Assembly: GCA_012934845.2 (NCBI GenBank) | Contig: WNNJ02003535.1 | Span: forward strand, 60,501-124,500 | Length of the DNA stretch: 64,000 bases | Source of the DNA: Pomphorhynchus laevis | Taxonomy: Eukaryota; Acanthocephala; Palaeacanthocephala; Echinorhynchida; Pomphorhynchidae | Reading direction: 5' to 3' | Shown here: in pieces, positions 47,270 through 57,847 of the stretch | How positions within the stretch are numbered: the first letter of the stretch is position 1 | How the letters are laid out: every line of letters begins with the position of its first letter | Translations under genes and position numbers: made by a program | Notes under the pieces: model-generated | The model's input: only the letters and a program-made list of their open reading frames with translations | The model's database searches: none | What the model was told of the DNA's origin: nothing

Positions 47270-47800
47270 TTCTATTTTCTCCGGCAATCTGATATGTTCA
47301 ATATCAGCTCGCCATTGAATGTACCTTTAATGTAAGATTTAATTTCTGTGTTCTTTATGAGTTTAAAGCAATTGTTGGTTAAACTGCAATTGTTAAAATT
47401 ATTATTAAATGATTCGTGAGTTGGAGTTTAGACAAAAGTTATAACTTATGCCTAAACACTAAACGATTTTTGATTTATTCGATTGTATTTCTGCCTTTAT
47501 AAGCAAATTGAACGAATTGAATGATTAAATCACTATAACCAAATAATATGTTTCGTAAAATAAGGGAAATATTTCGTTAGTACAAAATATTCTTTGTACT
47601 AAGTAACATTTGTTTAACCCAAGAAATTATCTGCTGTGTGATTTTTTTTGTCAAAACCGAATTATATCAACGGCATTGTTCTAGTTGGCTAAAATTTACT
47701 ATAAATGATCAAAAGTTGATATTTTTTTTGTAAAGGCCAGTGCTTCAGTATTATTCCGTTTTAAAGATGCAAATACAAATGTGAAATGCAAATATTTTTT
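47270..47800 (+). pseudogene. Decayed tandem copies of exons B20 and B21
   Basis: 47,283-47,380 parallels 46,752-46,850 (ATATCAGCTCGCC, GTACCTTTAATGTAAGATTT), offset 531 bp. 47,629-47,770 parallels 47,058-47,180, offset about 571 bp. The acceptors or frames are lost while the B20-type donor is kept. Confidence 0.6.
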
Positions 47801-48079
47801 TGAATTTCACAAGCATATGAGATTAATAGAACATGATTTTCAAAACTGTAAATTATTTATTTTAGAACAAATTATTAAAGAATCATTACAGCTTTGACTA
47901 CTTGAATAAAAGTCAAGAGTCTTCAATACGTTCTAATCCATATTTAAGTCCTCCATAGATGCAACAAGAATCTATGGGGGAAGTAAATCTATGGTAAATG
48001 TATATATACTATATATTGAGCTTTATATATTGAGTCGTAAATATGTATATATTTCCGAATATAAGGTTTATTAATATTT

Positions 48080-48260
48080 ATAGCCCTTTCTAATATCTAC
48101 TAAATCTAGATTTGTATAAAGCGTACTAAAATCGTACGTATTATGAAAAAAATATTCCTTTTGTGGTTATTTTATTATTTCTTTTATGGAATTAATACTG
48201 AAATAGTGTTTTATACAAGTGTTAATTTCGATTACCCTACAATATTTTAAAGGATCCTTT
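48080..48260 (-). mobile_element. PLE-like RT fragment, third copy
   Basis: It matches 20,370-20,530 over about 150 bp (ATCTACTAAATCTAGATTTG, AAAGCGTACTAAAAT, AATAGTGTTTTATAC) in the same minus orientation. Too short to show a catalytic motif. Confidence 0.55.
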
Positions 48261-48539
48261 AATTTTTTAATAATTTTTAATTTTATTTTAATAATTTTTA
48301 AATTATTTTTTTAAATCATTTAAAGTTGCATATATCTCTTTATTGTCAATTTAAAAACAAAAGTATTAGTTCAAATTTTAAATTTGAACTTATGAATAGC
48401 TTAAATATAATTTAAGCTACTCATAATTTTAATTTAGTTTAAGCGAGCGATATTATAAAAAGTTAACAAAACTGTTTAATGTTACGCATTCTATAAGATT
48501 ACAATTTGTCTACAATGTTTTACATCAAACATTGTAGAT

Positions 48540-48910
48540 AATTTATTAGATAATAATGTTCTAAGTAGTTATAGAATTTACTATAATTAATTAGTCTAAT
48601 TAATTAGACTAATTATTTAAATTAATTATATTTATTTAAATCTAAATAAATTTTTAAATCAGAATTTTTTAATTCTTATAAATTGCATGGATATTCCTTT
48701 TTTATTAGATAATAATGTTAATTATTAATTATTATAATGATAATAATGATAATTTATTAGATAATAATGTTCTAAGTAGTTATAGAATTTACTATAATTA
48801 ATTAGTCTAATTAATTAGACTAATTATTTAAATTAATTATATTTATTTAAATCTAAATAAATTTTTAAATCAGAATTTTTTAATTCTTATAAATTGCATG
48901 GATATTCCTT
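48540..48910. repeat. Near-perfect tandem duplication, about 160 bp, offset 211 bp
   Basis: 48,540-48,699 and 48,751-48,910 are essentially identical by eye, from AATTTATTAGATAATAATG to TTGCATGGATATTCCTT. Each holds the palindrome AATTAGTCTAATTAATTAGA (extending by a few bases). Recent duplication in an intron. Confidence 0.85.
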
Positions 48911-49059
48911 ACATTTTACTTAACATTTTTCATCAATCAGATGTGTAAGATGTAGTTATTACTTTATGTTTTAAATTACTTTATTGACCACATGAATTAA
49001 GACTGAAAGCTGTTTATTACAATAACGGAAAATGCTTAAATAATGTTGATTCTTTTTAG

Positions 49060-49131
49060 ACAACTTCACATTACGAGTATATGTAGCATTACAACTAGAA
49101 ACTGTCCTTTCAGCGGTGAACAGCTCAAGCG
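49060..49131 (+). CDS. LRR micro-exon B22 (penultimate)
   Basis: 72 nt, acceptor CTTTTTAG, donor GTAGGT, phase 2-2. It encodes QLHITSICSITTRNCPFSGE and ends QLK with split codon CG|A (Arg) into the last exon. Two cysteines; a C-terminal cap role is likely. Confidence 0.65.
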
Positions 49132-49942
49132 GTAGGTTCTGATAATGTTAGCTATATCCGTTAAGCATTCTTTAATCATCTTTCTTAACCCATATGCAGA
49201 GATTGTTAGTTTACCTAGAATTGCATAAATATTGTAGCTTGAGTTGAACACATTTTATTGAACAATGACATTTTAACAAAACAGTGTTTTTTAGTCCTTT
49301 TGCTGTTCACTATCGCATTGTAGTACAAGCTTAAAGATGATGTTTTAAATAGTTATTTAATAAGGCACACATTAGTTTGTTACACATTTCTTAGTTTTGA
49401 AAATTTACACAGAAACTTTAATCCTGTCAGAATCAACAGCGTGTCCATGATTTTAGACAACTAATTGTTAATACATTAATTCGAAGTTCTTATTACAAAG
49501 AAGAAGCAAAATGATTTGTGTTGAATATTATATATCAAATTAAACCAAATTATTTAAACATTTGTCATTATTTGACAACGCGCTTGTTGAACAATTGATA
49601 TTTTAAAGTACATTTTTATATCTGCTTCCGGTTCACTTTTGCACACTATGAATGTTCACTTTTGCGGTATTTTAAATTTTTTAATCGGTGTGTTCTGATT
49701 ATATTAGTTAGTATTATATTCCAAAGTAAATTCCAAAGTAATTGATACAAAGTAAAATACAAAGTAATATAAATTAATTGAATTTTAATATCAGCATTGT
49801 GTTATAAACTATCACGCTTTATATCGGCTATTTTAAATTGTTCAGCGACGCATTGGAAGGATGGTTTGAAAGAACAAATGTCGATTCCAGCCAGATGTAA
49901 TTTAATACCTCACTCTTAATTTTTATTTTGTACTCTGTTTAG

Positions 49943-50033
49943 AAATTTTGCAAGTCTCCACATAATTGCAGACTCGTGGAGCTGTGAAGATTACAACAAA
50001 ATATTCATTCATGTGAAGTGTATTGAAATATAA
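49943..50033 (+). CDS. Terminal exon of LRR gene B
   Basis: 91 nt, acceptor CTGTTTAG, in phase with the preceding exon. It encodes NFASLHIIADSWSCEDYNKI, then FIHVKCIEI and TAA at 50,031-50,033. The LHI-x-DSWSC-x-DYNKI block resembles the capping segment after the last LRR of secreted arthropod LRR proteins (a W-x-C motif followed by a second Cys about 14 residues on). No transmembrane helix or anchor follows. The resemblance is from memory and not tested. Confidence 0.65.
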
Positions 50034-50137
50034 TTCAAATTAAATTGCTGACTCTTTCAATGCAGAAATCTAACGAGCATTTGCTTTATCTTCTCTATTT
50101 GTCTTAACTGTTTTTTAGTTTGTACCCTTAAAAGTTT

Positions 50138-50143
50138 AATAAA
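50138..50143 (+). terminator. Polyadenylation signal AATAAA
   Basis: AATAAA about 105 nt after the stop codon of gene B. Position fits, but the motif is common in AT-rich DNA. Confidence 0.4.
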
Positions 50144-52260
50144 ACTGTGCACATCTTAAACTTTACTTTGTAGTATTTTGTCGCTAGATACTGCATAAAT
50201 TTCCACCGTTGCAAAAATGGAAATTTCACAATCCTCTTTTTAAAAAATAAAACGACACCGAACGATATTTTTAATAAGTTGGACGATTTTTTAAAGTAAT
50301 GGTTATTACCTTGAATATGCAATGTCGGTTGTTGCAGACGTTTATTCGGTCATGGTAGAATTTTACCCGAGTTTTCAATTTTTTCATCGATTTTTTCAAT
50401 GATAGATTGTTTGACCAGCCCTGCTTTGAAAAGGATTAAGATTATAATCGATTGTTTGCCAACAATCGATTTTAATCGATTGTTTACTTTGCACGTAGAT
50501 GTACGCTGTTTTCAAAAAGTTTGTGTTTAAATCAGTTTTTTAATCTATTTGACGCCGTGAGACAAATTTTAGAACAAAGAGCTGATTTAAAAAATAGGCA
50601 AAATTTAGCAAAATACAAATATGATGTTTCATAGTTAACAGATTAACTGTTAAATGAATAAACTGCTTAATGAATAAAAATAGTTGAATTAGTAAAAACA
50701 GTTTGATGGCTATCAAACATAAAAATGGAAAATATGAAAAATTAAATAATTAGATGTTCGAAATTTTAAAACAGCATAATACCGTCTTTTCAGAGGGTAA
50801 AACACGAAATACGTACTTATCATTGAAATTATTTTTTTATTTTCTATTTTGGTATATTTTATTCTGTAGTTATATAGAGTATCGGTTTTAAAGATTTAGA
50901 TACGTGTTATACTTACACATCAGTAGTCAATATTTTCCCATATGTCTAGCATACAACTTTCTCAATTTAAATTATTAAATAAAAAAAATTAAATTATTTT
51001 TAATAAAAAATTAATTTTATGTTTTTTTTTCAATAAAATTCAAGCTGTTGAAACACAAAAGATGAAAAAGGAAATCTAAAATAAATTTAAAAATGTTGTA
51101 TTGTAATTGGTTTATGCAAGTAATCAAAATTTTACATCAACGAAAATGCATCAATTAAGTAGTTAAAATTTAAACGGGTCGAATATTGCTAATTTTCTAA
51201 AATTCAATTGCATTTTCAATATTTGTAAATTTATAGAAACGACAAAAGGAATGAACATTTTTTTGCTCTTAACATTCCCAATATTTTTCTATAGCTTTAG
51301 CTGCCATTTTCAAATTTTACCGAAATAATAGGAGATGATAACAGAAAATACAAAATGTGGTAAATATCACTCTTTCTTGTTCATATCAATTAAATAAAGT
51401 ATACCATATATTATTTATTATAAAGAAAGAAATAACTGGATAATTTTAATACATCCAATTATTTAATAAAAAAATATATAATAATTATTTTGTAATTAAT
51501 AAATTTAGTAATAATTAAATATAATAATATATTTAATTCAAGAAATATTTTATTATAAATTTTAAAATAGTGTATTTAATTAATAATATAATAATTATAT
51601 TGTAATTTAATAATTATTATTACTTCAACAAAAAAATTTAATATTATTACAATTGTTTATATTTAAATTATTTAATTTTTATAAAGAAGAGATAAAAATA
51701 TAAGGTTCTCATCAATATGTCATGATACAATTAGAAAATATTAATTTAATATGCGATTTTGAAGCTAAATTCAATAAAACTTATTTATTTTTAGATTTCG
51801 CTAGCTGTTCTCTAGCATCATAAAAAACAAAAATGTTTTGTTTCTTTTGCAAAAATTAATAGTATTCATTGAATACAACAAAATTTTAAATTTATAAATT
51901 TTATTTCTTGTTTTTTGGTTTCAATTAAATGAATTATTGCTTTTACATATTAATTTTTTTACAAATCTTGGTGATATCGATGTTATTTAATTTTTGTGGC
52001 AACATTTTTGTTAAAAACTAGTGTTTTTCGATATGACAAAAAGTCGAGCAGTCATTTGTAGAAATTAAAAAGTACAATGTTTACTAAATTGAAATAAAAG
52101 TTGAATAATAGATGCCAAGTATAAGACATGTTCAATATTTATCCCAGAAATATTGATACATTCATATTTTATACATAAATGCATTCATATTTTTTATTAA
52201 TTAGAATATTTTCATTTATTTTCATTAATATTTTTATTATTAGTCTTTCATTAAATCTAA
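50144..52260. other. AT-rich intergenic stretch, no gene seen
   Basis: Two kilobases of low-complexity A/T sequence with short inverted runs such as ATCGATTGTTTGCC / AACAATCGATT near 50,440-50,480. No open frame with recognisable content. Confidence 0.5.
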
Positions 52261-52261
52261 T

Positions 52262-52400
52262 TACCAATTAAAGCAGACGAGTCGAGGGATCGTCAGCCAA
52301 CATTAAAAGGACCGAAATATGGAACGTAAGTATTTGATAAGTAGCTGATGAGGTCCACCAATACTGAAATGTAGCGTACTAATTTTGGCGTATATTAAGG
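52262..52400 (+). repeat. Dispersed short repeat (MITE-like), copy 2
   Basis: Inverted relative to 25,064-25,180, with the same order of phrases (ACGAGTCGAGGGATCGTC, GGACCGAAATATGGAACG, GATGAGGTCCACCAATAC). About 80-85% identity over 110 bp. Confidence 0.6.
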
Positions 52401-52639
52401 ATTAAAGTAAAAGTCATGGCTTATGTGACTCATATGCCTTATGGATAGGATTAAAGCAAAGTGCAATGTTATCGAATAATTTTAATTGTAACATTTAATG
52501 ACCGCACAGTCATTGTTAATTTTATTAACTTAAAAATAGCGTTCGTCTTTTTATTGTCATTTCTATAGTTTTTACTACTAATTTGCTATTACTTTTTCTG
52601 GTGATATTTTGAAAGTTATAAAAGAAAGGGAGTTTTAAA

Positions 52640-54930
52640 TTGCCTTTTCTGTTTGCGTTTTAATCGTTTTTATTGACACAGAGAAAATATTATTACTTGA
52701 AAGATACCGATGTATTTCTTATCGACCTGCTCCACTTACGTGTCGTCTACTCAGTCGTCGTATCAGAATTACGTCCATCAAAATTACTCCCATTTACCTA
52801 CTCGTTGCGTGCTCCCCTATGCTCTTCTAATTATGATCTCCTTCCATGCGTCGGATTTAGCTTACGACAATATTTTTATCCTGACCGTCAAATAAATATT
52901 CTTTTGAATTTGCAAGTAATTACAGTGAATTTCCTAAACTTCATCAGAATAAGCAATATTATTTCACAAATGCACTCGTCTAATTATCCCTATCCAACTC
53001 GTGATCTTTCATTACCAGAATATTTAAGCCTACTTCGATCAATCATGCAGATTCTAAACGTTAACGAAAACGATTCCAATCAAGTGATAGGTGCATTTTT
53101 ATATCGAATATCGAAGTCTCCGACTCCTCTTTCACTCAAAGCCGTCTCAATTATTATGTATCTGCGTTTGATCTCTCCTTTAAATAATCTTACCTGCTGA
53201 TAATCCCTCTAGCATGTCTCCAATTTCTATACGTTGATTTACATCAAGCATTTCTGATTCCCACTTATCTCGTTCTCCACTCTTAAAGGTGGTTCATAAT
53301 GATTAACACAAGCAACGTCGATTCTCTCCCGGCGTTTTAAAGTCCTCTCCACATCATCTATTTGTCGCATCTGTTCTGATCCGTTCCCGTTTGAAATCAC
53401 TCATCTTTCCTTTGTTCGTAAAAAAACGTCTGAGTGAAATTAAATGAGAATCTTCCCTTACAAAAAGAAATGTAAATGTAAATCACAATTGTCCGAAAAT
53501 TTGATGGCGACCAGTTTCTTTTCCTCGCCTCCTCCCCTAGACAATTCCGATAATCGCTCGTATCGTATTGGTCTACACAATATCCGTTCTATACAAAATA
53601 AAACTGGCCTTACTCTCAACACATTTGTCCAACAATCGCTTGACATTTGCTGTATAACTGACTCGTGGCATACTAATTGTGATCATCTCGTTATCGGTCG
53701 TCTACGTTTAACAGGAGTTTCTCTCGTTGATTTTGCCCGCTCTTCTGATAATACGTTGTCAACATCCACATCAAATTACGGTGGGATTGTCGCATTTGCC
53801 CGCGCTATTTTATCTCTCATAAAAATTAATTGTTTTCTAGCATTAAAATCTTTCGAATTACTTATCTGTAGATCGCCTCATTTTTCCCCGCTTGAACTCG
53901 CTATCATATATCGTTCTTGTATATTCCCATCCTTCATCCAAGTTCTTCGATGAACTAGTTGATCTTCTTTCTTATTGTTCACTTTCAGCACTCCCACTGT
54001 TTGTACTAGGTGGTTTCAACATTCGCTTGGACCACCCTTTCGATTCAGATCCCATCATACTTGTAAGCATTCTTTACGACTATAATCTTCATTTACTTCG
54101 GACCTCTTTTCCATTCATATACTTGGCGGTACCATTGATATCATTGAAACTCCGTGCAGTTTCTCTACACATGTTTCATTTAATATCTCAGATCCACGTC
54201 TCTCTGACCACTTTCTACTAACTCTAAATCTTACTCATCAGCTTGCTCCCTATCGAGTCACGCCTACCTTCAATCGACCATGAAAATTTCTCAATCTTAC
54301 TGTTTTTTCGATCTAAAATTCTTGAATCTGCTTTTGTTTTCAACAAATTCGCCTTCCCTTTCCGTCACGCTTTTCTCATCTATTTCCGTTTCCTAAAACG
54401 AGGTTTGACTTCTGTCTCCTTTGATATTCGTGGGGTCTACCTAAAAATTCGTCATTCCTATTACTATTTCTTACGAAGTAAGTGCACACTATTCTGGCAG
54501 AATAAGATCACTTCTTTAGACTCAAAGTCTAATTGACACACTTTAAACTCACTCATCTCACCTTCTTCAATGTCTAGTAACATCAATCCAAACTTCTTTT
54601 TCTCTTTTTTAATCTAAATCTGCTAATACTTTATCATCTATCCATTTAACTATCTAATCATCGACTGCCTCAATACAATTCTTTCTTCCTGGACTTGTCT
54701 ATCTCCTTGTTTCTTCTTACGAAGTTGTATAAGTTCTCCTTTTATTGCCCAACAAATCTTATCCTGCCGACCATCTTCCAATTCAATTACTTAAGCTTAT
54801 TTACCATTCGGTATCTCCGATTTTGACAACCTTAATCAATTCTTCCATCCGCAGCTGCACTTTTCAAAACTGTACTCACTAATACTCCAAACACTTTAAC
54901 CACTTGTTCATTTAGTTCTTTTACAAAATG
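52640..54930 (+). mobile_element. LINE 5' part: possible ORF1 and APE endonuclease (L2/CR1-like)
   Basis: A 175-aa frame at 52,673-53,200 (LSLPEYLSLLRSIMQILN) may be a degraded ORF1. 53,444-53,953 begins an APE-type endonuclease: YRIGLHNIRSIQNKTGLTLN, DICCITDSWH, NTLSTSTSNYGGIVAFAR, LAIIYRSC. 53,892-54,221 continues after a shift with LPLFVLGGFNIRLDHPFDSD. 54,243-54,536 ends with LRSKCTLFWQNKITSLDSKS. Two key places differ from an active enzyme: the usual GDFN Asp is Gly, and the ET of the ETW motif is DS. No RT follows, so the 3' part is lost. It may be the family of the 3' fragment at 3.65-4.54 kb. Confidence 0.75.
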
Positions 54931-55051
54931 CCTGATGCTGTTACCTCTGTGACCTAAAATGAACGCTAAGAAACAATCACATATACAACTATATTTAGCA
55001 AATGTAAATTTTTATAAATTTCTACATTTTCTAAACACAATTTAAAATTTT

Positions 55052-55614
55052 ATCATTTGGTCGGCTTCATAAATTATCCTCGTGTGAATTCTTTAATCCT
55101 AGATGCAGCACTGTACACTACAATCAGCGTAGGTGGACCTCATCAGCAGTGAGCCTACGCCTACCTTTCGTGTTTCGGTCCTTTAATGATCTGCTGAAAT
55201 TTTCCTCTGCTGCCTTTCTGTAAAAACAAACGATACAGTTTGTAAGGAAAACATTTCCACTTGTGCAAACTGTACGTTGTTTCCGTCTTTTGTAACAAAA
55301 AGACGGAGATAGCACTACAGTTGCCGGAAACAACCGACAATCTGTCTTTTGAATTTTCTTGACAGGAAACCGGAATCTGCCAGGTTAATAGAATGAATAA
55401 TTGCATACACGAGCGAGTATCATCATTTGGTCGGCTTCATAAATTATCCTCGTGTGAATTCTTTAATCCTAGATAAAATCCTGGATTAATCCTGGATTAA
55501 ATTCTTTAATCCTTGTAGTGTACAGTGCTGCATCTAGGATTAAAGAATTCACACGAGGATAATTTATGAAGCCGACCAAATGATGATACTCGCTCGTGTA
55601 TGCAATTATTCATT
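55052..55614. repeat. Foldback repeat with perfect 83-bp arms and a third copy
   Basis: 55,392-55,474 and 55,532-55,614 are exact reverse complements (83 bp, 57-nt spacer). The segment 55,052-55,120 repeats the inner part in the direct orientation and extends through GCAGCACTGTACACTAC, which matches the reverse complement of 55,514-55,531. Three copies of one core thus lie in 560 bp. No coding capacity. Probably a recent foldback or MITE rearrangement. Confidence 0.85.
55124..55390. repeat. Hairpin-rich segment with short match to dispersed repeat
   Basis: GCGTAGG ... CCTACGC (55,128-55,165) and CCGTCTTTT ... AAAAAGACGG (55,285-55,310) are hairpins. GGTGGACCTCATCA and TTTCGGTCCTTTAATGA match the 25 kb and 52 kb repeat copies. 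Minus-strand frames here are not recognised. Confidence 0.5.
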
Positions 55615-57157
55615 AAAATTTTATTCAATCGGTTTGGAACAGTTATTACAGTTATTGCACAACATCGTATTATTTTTAATGAGAGCGGCTACTTTTAATT
55701 ATACGATTATTTTCGATTTCATTTTTGCTATAAAGCTAGAACAACGTGCGGAAGACATTACAATCAAGTTTTTGAATTTTGTAATGTATTATCGCTTGTA
55801 CGTTTCTATAACATTAAACAGAATGAAAAGAGGAAATGTGAAAATCCATTATTTTAATCGTCGCTACTGGTGACCGATTTACTATATTTTAAAATACTAT
55901 ATAATTAACATTGTTTATTAACAACATAATTGTATAAAAAACTATTATAAGTCATTAAAGCTAAATTATATTTTTGTATATGACCAATAATTATTTAGAA
56001 ATATCGTTTGGGGTACATTTTCGAAATGTATAATGTGAATCCACATTTTATCAGTAACAAATACCAGCACATAAGAAAAAGGCACATGGCTTCAATATTT
56101 GTAATCGCTTGAATGTAATATACGACCAAATAAAGTGATTTGGTCAATGCAACAACAACCAAATTAATATATGGCTAGTATATTTGAAACTATACGAGAT
56201 TTATTACCACCATATAATCAAATTAGTTTAATTACCAGCACATCAGAAGTATGGATTTAATAAGTCTAATTGCGCGAGGGTAATATATAAAGTCAATCAA
56301 ATGAAGATATGGTTAACATATGCAAAATATGTTGTAATTTCGTGATCAGCATGTTCGAATGGATGAAACCGAGAATGCTAATAAAATCAAAATTCGCGAA
56401 TTCATGTATTTATCAAATAAAAGCATAAAGTTATAAAGATAATATAGAACTTGTAAGTTATTCGCGTCATATTCAAAATTAAAATTGCTAAAGATTATTT
56501 AGATACTTTCAAATTTTTTTATTGCTTTCAATTACATGAAAATTCTAAGAAATACATTGACATTTATTTGACACTAATTTATATATTTAGTTCAAATATT
56601 TCTTCAATATTTTTTTTAAATTTAAATTATATTTATTTGGGTAGTCAATAGCACTTTCGTTTTATTTGCTTTTATGTTGATCTTATTGATAAAATTTAAA
56701 GTCAGAAATACTAACGAAAATAAAAATACTCACAATACACGAAGATTATTTGATATCCCAATTAGTGGGTAAACATTTTCAATCAAATTGTAATCTAACT
56801 GCCTTTAAATCAAAATCGCGAAAATAAAAATGCAGTCTTTTACGTTACATACAGATATTGGACGTTGCTCAACATCGTACTAAGATCAGGTAATTGGTGA
56901 AGTAAATTGTTATTCAGGTTTCTGTTAACACAAAAAACTTTGATATTATTGATGAAAACGGATTTCATTTGAATATTATCTAGATGGGTTTCAAAAAAGA
57001 AATATTTTTCAAAATATAATTTTAGAGTGCAATTAAACAGAATATAAACTAAAAGATCTTTATGTAAATATAAGAAATTTTTCTAAAGATATCATTTGTT
57101 CAATAAATCAAAGATTAATTAACGATTATGATAGGTTAAGTTGTATTATATACATTT
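55615..57157. other. AT-rich stretch, no gene supported
   Basis: The frame at 55,580-55,873 partly overlaps the foldback arm and has no recognised motif. A GTAAGT at 56,451 follows a stop in the LRR phase. Nothing else seen. Confidence 0.4.
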
Positions 57158-57386
57158 ATTTTAAATAGTTGATACTAATCCATTATTGATAAATAATTAT
57201 TGCAGCTGGATCAAATGAAAGAAGTGATTATTTTTGATATTTCGCTAACTACTGTAGGCGTCTTTAGAAAATTTTCTGAATATGCTAACAAAAGTTAGCG
57301 AAATTTCAAAAATAATTTCTTCTTTCCTTTGTTCTAGTTCCAATAATTATTTATCAATAATGTATCAGTATCAACTATTTAAAATA
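57158..57386. repeat. Foldback (MITE-like) element, about 229 bp
   Basis: The ends are inverted copies: TTTTAAATAGTTGATACTAA ... and ... TATCAACTATTTAAAATAA, continuing inward through ATTATTGATAAATAATTATT, GAAAGAAG and GATATTTCGCTAAC / GTTAGCGAAATTTC. Most of the element can pair. A diverged copy lies at 30,287-30,445. No open frame. Confidence 0.75.
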
Positions 57387-57847
57387 AGAAATAGTTTTAA
57401 TTACCAACATATCTTGTTTTGAATGCAATTAAACAGAATATAAAAACAGAAAACAAGATGATAGCATTTTATTTTAACGTTTACCAAACTACGACGTTAA
57501 TCTTTGACGTTAATCTTTGGGTAAAACATAATCTTCTTAGAGTATCCAAAATATTTATTTAAATTTGCATTTTAAGTATTAAAATCATTTATTAATGATG
57601 ACATAATGTTCGTATACATTTGAAGAAATTAAATTAAAAAAAATTATTTTGAAATTTGAAAAAATAAAGTTTTAAGCAGCAATGTATTTTCAATTATGTA
57701 ATATCATTCATCATTTATGACATAATGTTTTATTACAATAAAACGATCTAAAAAACCTACATATTCATAAATGTAGGATTAGGAAGCTGTTGGTATTTCC
57801 AGGTAAACAAATAAAAATATCAATATATTTATAATCGATATATATAA
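57387..57847. other. AT-rich spacer before the satellite
   Basis: No gene or repeat boundary recognised apart from the abrupt start of the satellite at about 57,848. Confidence 0.5.

Noticed and set aside
55124-55406. Small secreted-looking proteins on the minus strand
   Set aside because: The frames fall in hairpin-rich repeat sequence and overlap the foldback arm.
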